DNA from: Evtepia gabavorous
Lineage (GTDB): Bacteria > Bacillota > Clostridia > Oscillospirales > Oscillospiraceae
Reading direction: 5' to 3'
DNA: 64,000 bases
Assembly (NCBI RefSeq): GCF_003425665.1
Contig: NZ_QQRQ01000004.1
Location: forward strand, 124,001 to 188,000
Shown here: positions 60,088 through 64,000 of the stretch, piece after piece
Layout of the letters: each line of letters begins with the position of its first letter
Numbering within the stretch: position 1 is the stretch's first letter
Notes under the pieces: generated by a model
Database searches by the model: none
What the model saw: the letters and a program-made list of their open reading frames with translations, nothing else
Told to the model about the DNA's origin: nothing
Program-made: the position numbers and the translations under genes

Positions 60088-61254
60088 ATGAAAAAGATTC
60101 TTGCACTTCTCTTGGCCTCGGTGATGGTCCTGGGACTGGCCGCCTGCGGCGGGGACAATACCCCGGCAGAAGACACAGACGCCGGCACCAAGGAGCCCGC
60201 TACCACCACCGAGACATCGGCCAATGACATCCCCGACTCCATGACGTCTGAGGACGGCAAGTATGAGCTGGCCTTTGTCACTGACGTGGGCCAGCTGAAG
60301 GACAAGTCCTTCAACGAGGGCACCTGGAACGGCGTGAAGCTGTATGCCAGCAAGAATGACATGTCTTACAAGTACTATCAGCCTGCCAACGGCGACCAGG
60401 CCACCGACGATGACCGTTATGAGGCCATGAAGGCCGCTGTGGATGGCGGCGCCACGGTGGTGGTTTGCGCCGGCTTCCTGCAGGAAGCTGCCCTGAAGCA
60501 GGCCGCCATTGACTATCCTGACACCAAGTTTATCTTTGTGGACGGATATCCCATCAATGGAGACGACAATCAGCCTCTGGCCAACGTGGCTGGCATTGCT
60601 TTTAAGGAAGAGCAGTCCGGCTACTTTGCCGGCTATGCCGCTGTGATGGAAGGCTACACCAAGCTGGGCTTCTCCGGCGGTGGCGGCGGCACCAATCCCG
60701 CCTGCTGCCGGTATGGTTATGGCTTTGTGCAGGGCGCCAACGCCGCTGCGGCGGAGAAGGACGTCCAGGTGGAGATGAATTATTCTTGGGAGTACGGCTC
60801 CAGCTTCTCTGCCTCTCCTGAGCTGCAGACCATGGCCAATGGCTGGTATCAGAGCGGCACGGAAGTGATCTTTGCCTGCGGCGGTTCCATGTTCCAGTCC
60901 ATCACGGCGGCGGCTTCCGCCAACGATGGTGCCGTGATCGGTGTTGACGTGGACCAGTCCACCCAGTCTGATACGGTTGTGACCTCCGCCATGAAGGAAC
61001 TGTCTGACGCGGTGGAATGGTCTCTGGCTAAGGTTTATGACGATACCTTCTCCGAAATCGGCGGCGTTGCCACTTCTCTGGGTGTGGAAGAGGACGCCGT
61101 GGGCCTGCCCACCGATTCCTGGAGCCTGACCAACTATACTGTGGAGCAGTATGAGGAAATGTATCAGAAGGTCAAGGATGGTACCCTGGCTGTGGATGCG
61201 GACTACAACAATCTGGAGCAGGAGTATTCCAACCTGACCCTGAAGATCAGCTGA
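60088..61254 (+). CDS. BMP-family substrate-binding lipoprotein (nucleoside or similar ABC uptake)
   Basis: A 388-aa secreted lipoprotein. The signal ends in a lipobox LGLAAC, followed by a Thr/Glu-rich linker and a Bmp/Med domain (about 60-385): LAFVTDVGQLKDKSFNEGTWNGVK, GGATVVVCAGFLQEAALKQAA, AGIAFKEEQSGYFAGYAAVM, VIFACGGSMFQSITAAA. Relatives (BmpA, PnrA) bind nucleosides for an ATPase-permease complex, but no transporter genes follow here. ATG 60088 was chosen because GGAGG sits too close to ATG 60079. Codon use is highly biased, suggesting strong expression. Confidence 0.92.
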   Translation: MKKILALLLASVMVLGLAACGGDNTPAEDTDAGTKEPATTTETSANDIPDSMTSEDGKYELAFVTDVGQLKDKSFNEGTWNGVKLYASKNDMSYKYYQPANGDQATDDDRYEAMKAAVDGGATVVVCAGFLQEAALKQAAIDYPDTKFIFVDGYPINGDDNQPLANVAGIAFKEEQSGYFAGYAAVMEGYTKLGFSGGGGGTNPACCRYGYGFVQGANAAAAEKDVQVEMNYSWEYGSSFSASPELQTMANGWYQSGTEVIFACGGSMFQSITAAASANDGAVIGVDVDQSTQSDTVVTSAMKELSDAVEWSLAKVYDDTFSEIGGVATSLGVEEDAVGLPTDSWSLTNYTVEQYEEMYQKVKDGTLAVDADYNNLEQEYSNLTLKIS

Positions 61255-61280
61255 GTTTAGATAAAATCAAGTTTTCATGC

Positions 61281-61316
61281 AAAGTGGGGAAAGACATTGT
61301 CTTTCCCCACTTTTTT
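61281..61316 (+). terminator. Intrinsic terminator after the BMP gene
   Basis: Stem AAGTGGGGAAAGACA / TGTCTTTCCCCACTT and six T. A second, smaller GGGGAAA TGC TTTTCCCC hairpin with a T-rich tail follows at about 61344-61372. Confidence 0.92.
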
Positions 61317-61455
61317 GCGGGAGGAAATGCACGTATCTTACAAGGGGAAATGCTTTTCCCCGTCTTTTTCCCAGGAAACCGGGTTCAGGGTTTTGCCTTG
61401 TTTCATCACAAACGCCCCCCCAATGACATACACTGGGGCAAATACAGAGAAAGCT

Positions 61456-62679
61456 ATGGTGAATGTGATGAAATGGATAAAGCGATGGTGCTTCCTGCTG
61501 GCTCTCTCCCTGCTGGTCCTGCCGGTGCGTGCACAGGCGGCGGTTTACGAAGGGTTGGATGTGAGTGTTTGGCAGGGAGAAATTGACTTTTCCCAGGTGA
61601 AGGCGGCCGGGAAAGAGATGGTCTATATCCGAGCGGGATATGGTCTGTCAGAGGACAGCCGATTCCGGGAGAATGCGGAAGGTGCCCGGCGGGCGGGGAT
61701 GAAGGTGGGCTTTTACTTCTTTGTCACCGCTACCAATCAGACCCAGGCCCGGGCGCAAGCGGTTTATTTTTCGGAACTGATTCAGGAATATCCCTATGAC
61801 TGCCGGCCAGCGGTGGACTTTGAACAATACGGCACACTGTCCAAGGGAGAACTCAACGGGATTGCCTTGGCATTTGCGGAGACGCTGGAGGAGAGAACGG
61901 GAAAAACGCCGGCTTTTTATACCAATGCGTCCAGTGCCGCAGAGATCTGGGAACCGGCGCTGACGCGGTATCCCCTCTGGATTGCGGATTATGGGCCCAA
62001 GGAACCGACCTCCCTTGGCTACTGGACACAGTGGGCGGGCTTTCAGTATGAGGACAATGGCCGGGTGCCCGGAATTGCGGGCGCGGTGGACCTGGATCGG
62101 TTTACTGAGGGTATGCTGCTGGAGCAGGGCGCAGAGATGCCCTTTTTGGATGTGCGTCCTCAGGACTGGTATGCAAAGGGGGTTACAGAGCTGTTTGAGA
62201 GGGGACTGCTGCAGGGGATTACGCCGGACCGGTTTGGACCGGACCGTCCCGCCCAGCGGGCTGCGGTGGTGACCATGTTATACCGACTGGCAGGGGAGCC
62301 GCCAGGCTCTGGTCCCACTGGTTTTTCCGATGTTCCCCTTGACGCTTGGTATGGGAAGGCCGTTCGATGGGCTGAAGGGATTGGGATTGCCCGGGGAGCG
62401 GCCCCGGGAGAGTTTCTCCCCGCCCGAGGTGTAAGCCGGCAGGCGTTGGCGGTGTTTCTCTACCGCTATGGGGAGTACAGCGGAAGGGATGTAGAGAAGA
62501 GAGATAACCTGCAGGGCTATGCGGATCGATCTCAAGTAGCACCTTGGGCAGAGGAAGCAGTTCAATGGGCTGTCGCGGAGGGAATCCTGCGGGGAACCGG
62601 ACGGGAAACACTGGCCCCACAGGCGACGGCGGACCGGGCCCAAATGGCGGTGATGGTTCAGCGTTTTTTGGAGAAATGA
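61456..62679 (+). CDS. GH25 lysozyme (1,4-beta-N-acetylmuramidase) with SLH anchor
   Basis: A 407-aa secreted protein. The signal peptide (KWIKRWCFLLALSLLVLPVRAQA) is followed by a GH25 domain (about 30-225: GLDVSVWQGEIDFSQVKAAG, YIRAGYG, catalytic AVDFEQYG, FYTNASSAAEIW, WTQWAGFQY, DLDRFTEG) and three SLH repeats (about 230-405: FLDVRPQDWYAKGVTELFERGLLQG, FSDVPLDAWYGKAVRWAEG, APWAEEAVQWAVAEGILRG). It cleaves peptidoglycan while held at the cell surface, for wall turnover, division or competition. Start ATG 61456 is chosen; ATG 61468 is equally possible, neither with a strong ribosome site. Its SLH set differs from the cassette in the two giant surface proteins. Confidence 0.9.
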   Translation: MVNVMKWIKRWCFLLALSLLVLPVRAQAAVYEGLDVSVWQGEIDFSQVKAAGKEMVYIRAGYGLSEDSRFRENAEGARRAGMKVGFYFFVTATNQTQARAQAVYFSELIQEYPYDCRPAVDFEQYGTLSKGELNGIALAFAETLEERTGKTPAFYTNASSAAEIWEPALTRYPLWIADYGPKEPTSLGYWTQWAGFQYEDNGRVPGIAGAVDLDRFTEGMLLEQGAEMPFLDVRPQDWYAKGVTELFERGLLQGITPDRFGPDRPAQRAAVVTMLYRLAGEPPGSGPTGFSDVPLDAWYGKAVRWAEGIGIARGAAPGEFLPARGVSRQALAVFLYRYGEYSGRDVEKRDNLQGYADRSQVAPWAEEAVQWAVAEGILRGTGRETLAPQATADRAQMAVMVQRFLEK

Positions 62680-62682
62680 AAG

Positions 62683-62720
62683 AACGCCCTGTGATCACAG
62701 ATCACAGGGCGTTGTGTTTT
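62683..62720. terminator. Terminator between the GH25 lysozyme and the aminotransferase
   Basis: Perfect 13-bp stem AACGCCCTGTGAT / ATCACAGGGCGTT, loop CACAG, tail GTGTTTT; placed between convergent genes. Confidence 0.85.
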
Positions 62721-62732
62721 GGAAGGGAATGA

Positions 62733-63926
62733 TTACTTCTTCTCGTTATATGCTTTGATGCCCAGGGCCAGCAGGTCCATGGCGCGCTCCAGATCAGCCT
62801 GCTTCAGCACATAAGCAATGCGGATCTCGTTTTTGCCCTTGCCGGGGGTGCCATAGAAGGGTTCGCCGGGGGCAAACATGACAGTGTCGCCGTTGTCTTC
62901 AAACTCTTCCAGCAGCCACTGCTGGAATTTGTCGGCGTCATCCACAGGCAGTGCGGCCATCAGATAGAAAGCCCCCTTGGGACACTCACAGACCACGCCG
63001 GGGATTTCAGCCAGCTTAGCCACCACAGTGTCACGGCGGCGCTTATACTCCTCACGAACGGCGGCGAAATACTCCGGGCCGACATTGTACAGCGCGGCGG
63101 AAGCAATCTGATCCAGGGTCGCCACAGACAGGCGGGCCTGACAGTACTTCATGGCCTCAGACAGCAGTTCGTGGTTGCGGCTGAGGATGGCACCCACCCG
63201 GGCACCACAGGCGGAGAACCGTTTGGAGACGGTATCGATGACGATAACATTCTCCGCAGCATCGGCGTACTCCCCGAAGGACTGCAGGGGCTCGCCGGCA
63301 TAGACAAATTCACGGTACGCCTCGTCGCCAATGATGAACAGGTTGTGCTCCTTGGCAATGTCGCACATGAGGCGCTGCTCTTCGGGGGTCAGCACAACGC
63401 CGGTGGGGTTGCCGGGGTTGGTGCAGACAATGGCGCGGGTGTGCTCATTGATCTGCGCCTCGATTTTAGCCCGGTCAGCGTAGCGGTATCCCTCCTCGGG
63501 GGAGGTGGGGATGGGGTGGATGCTGGCGCCGGTGGTATTGACCATGGTGGCGTAGTTGGGATAGAAGGGCTCAGGAATCAGAACCTCGTCTCCGTCATCC
63601 AGAATGCACTGGAAAACGATAGAAAGGGCCTCGGAGCCGCCGGTGGTGATGAGAATTTCATCCTTTTCAAAGTGCATGTTCAGGTTGTCATAATACTTCT
63701 GAACAGCGTCGATCAGCTCGGGCACACCAGGGGAGGGAGCGTATTCCAGAACAGACTGGCTGAAATTCCGCACGGCCTCAAAAAACTGAGGAGGGGTCTC
63801 CACGTCGGGCTGGCCAATGTTCAGATGATAGATCTTACGGCCTTTGGCTTCCGCCGCCACTGCATAGGGATGGAACTTCCGCATCGGGGACAGACCGCAT
63901 TTTTTGACTTTGCTGGAAAACTTCAT
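62733..63926 (-). CDS. PLP-dependent aminotransferase, class I/II (AspB-like)
   Basis: A 397-aa fold-type I aminotransferase. Signatures: IYHLNIGQPDVETPP, TTGGSEALSIVFQCI, ANP-type NPGNPTGVVLT, FIIGDEAYREFVY (cofactor Asp and Tyr), PLP-lysine motif DTVSKRFSACGARVG and EIRIAYVLKQADL (substrate Arg). Family length is normal. Probable donors are aspartate, glutamate or aromatic amino acids; the sequence alone does not decide. GGAGG precedes ATG 63926. Codon use is biased toward high expression. Confidence 0.93.
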   Translation of the reverse strand: MKFSSKVKKCGLSPMRKFHPYAVAAEAKGRKIYHLNIGQPDVETPPQFFEAVRNFSQSVLEYAPSPGVPELIDAVQKYYDNLNMHFEKDEILITTGGSEALSIVFQCILDDGDEVLIPEPFYPNYATMVNTTGASIHPIPTSPEEGYRYADRAKIEAQINEHTRAIVCTNPGNPTGVVLTPEEQRLMCDIAKEHNLFIIGDEAYREFVYAGEPLQSFGEYADAAENVIVIDTVSKRFSACGARVGAILSRNHELLSEAMKYCQARLSVATLDQIASAALYNVGPEYFAAVREEYKRRRDTVVAKLAEIPGVVCECPKGAFYLMAALPVDDADKFQQWLLEEFEDNGDTVMFAPGEPFYGTPGKGKNEIRIAYVLKQADLERAMDLLALGIKAYNEKK

Positions 63927-64000
63927 GTCCTTACCTCCGTTTATATCCTATTCGCGTCTGCGTACAGGGCAAACATTCGACACTATTGTACGTCCTGATT

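Overview
The window reads as a chromosomal segment of a GC-rich anaerobic Bacillota, probably Clostridia of the Oscillospiraceae type (Flavonifractor / Pseudoflavonifractor / Lawsonibacter-like). Support: pyruvate:ferredoxin oxidoreductase, S-layer-homology (SLH) surface proteins, CotH- and SpoVT/AbrB-type proteins, undecaprenyl-linked envelope genes, consensus sigma-A promoters, GGAGG ribosome sites and frequent GTG/TTG starts. The genus is an inference; no 16S gene is present.

Layout. 1-8.1 kb: glutamine/nitrogen block (carB partial, carA, glnA on minus; purC, glmS, nadE on plus). 8.1-13.4 kb: two-component system followed by a VTC-domain / DUF4956 / CotH operon. 13.4-15.9 kb: RNase P RNA, a cytidylate-kinase-like protein and a MATE exporter. 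16.2-20.2 kb: a codon-optimised acyl-CoA dehydrogenase, YgjV plus Crp/Fnr regulator, and an AbrB-like regulator coupled to a glycosyltransferase under a palindromic operator. 20.5-28.2 kb: gltX and trpS, envelope precursor genes (TagO/WecA-like, wecB), a cluster of small uncharacterised genes, coaX. 28.2-43.1 kb: two large SLH surface proteins enclosing nth, glyA, rarA, an S1 protein, DUF951, a radical SAM protein and a tyrosine recombinase. 43-50.7 kb: MBL hydrolase, nucleotidyltransferase, tRNA-Leu(GAG), nitronate monooxygenase-like protein, thioesterase, TspO, uppP, YeiH, Crp/Fnr regulator and an Fe-S protein. 51-64 kb: pyruvate:ferredoxin oxidoreductase, an osmoprotectant ABC transporter with a permease-binding-protein fusion, nrdR, tdk, a BMP lipoprotein, a GH25-SLH lysozyme and an aminotransferase.

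Most notable system. A 280-aa tyrosine recombinase (37377-38219) ends exactly where a 24-bp palindromic site begins. An inverted copy of that site, and a third copy, lie 220-295 bp further on, just before the gene for a 1474-aa SLH adhesin with fibro-slime, SpaA-like and FctA-like domains. Between the sites the only good promoter (TTGCAT, 18 bp, extended TGATATATT) points away from the adhesin. Recombination between the inverted sites would turn it toward the adhesin. This has the architecture of an invertible-promoter phase switch, apparently captured in the OFF orientation. The other large SLH gene (28485-31583) has a parallel arrangement: two near-identical palindromes flank a promoter that also points away from the gene. 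The two surface proteins share an almost identical GC-rich C-terminal SLH anchor fused to unrelated, AT-richer N-terminal regions, so both expression and exposed sequence look built for variation.

All calls come from reading the sequence and from family knowledge. No database search or alignment was run.
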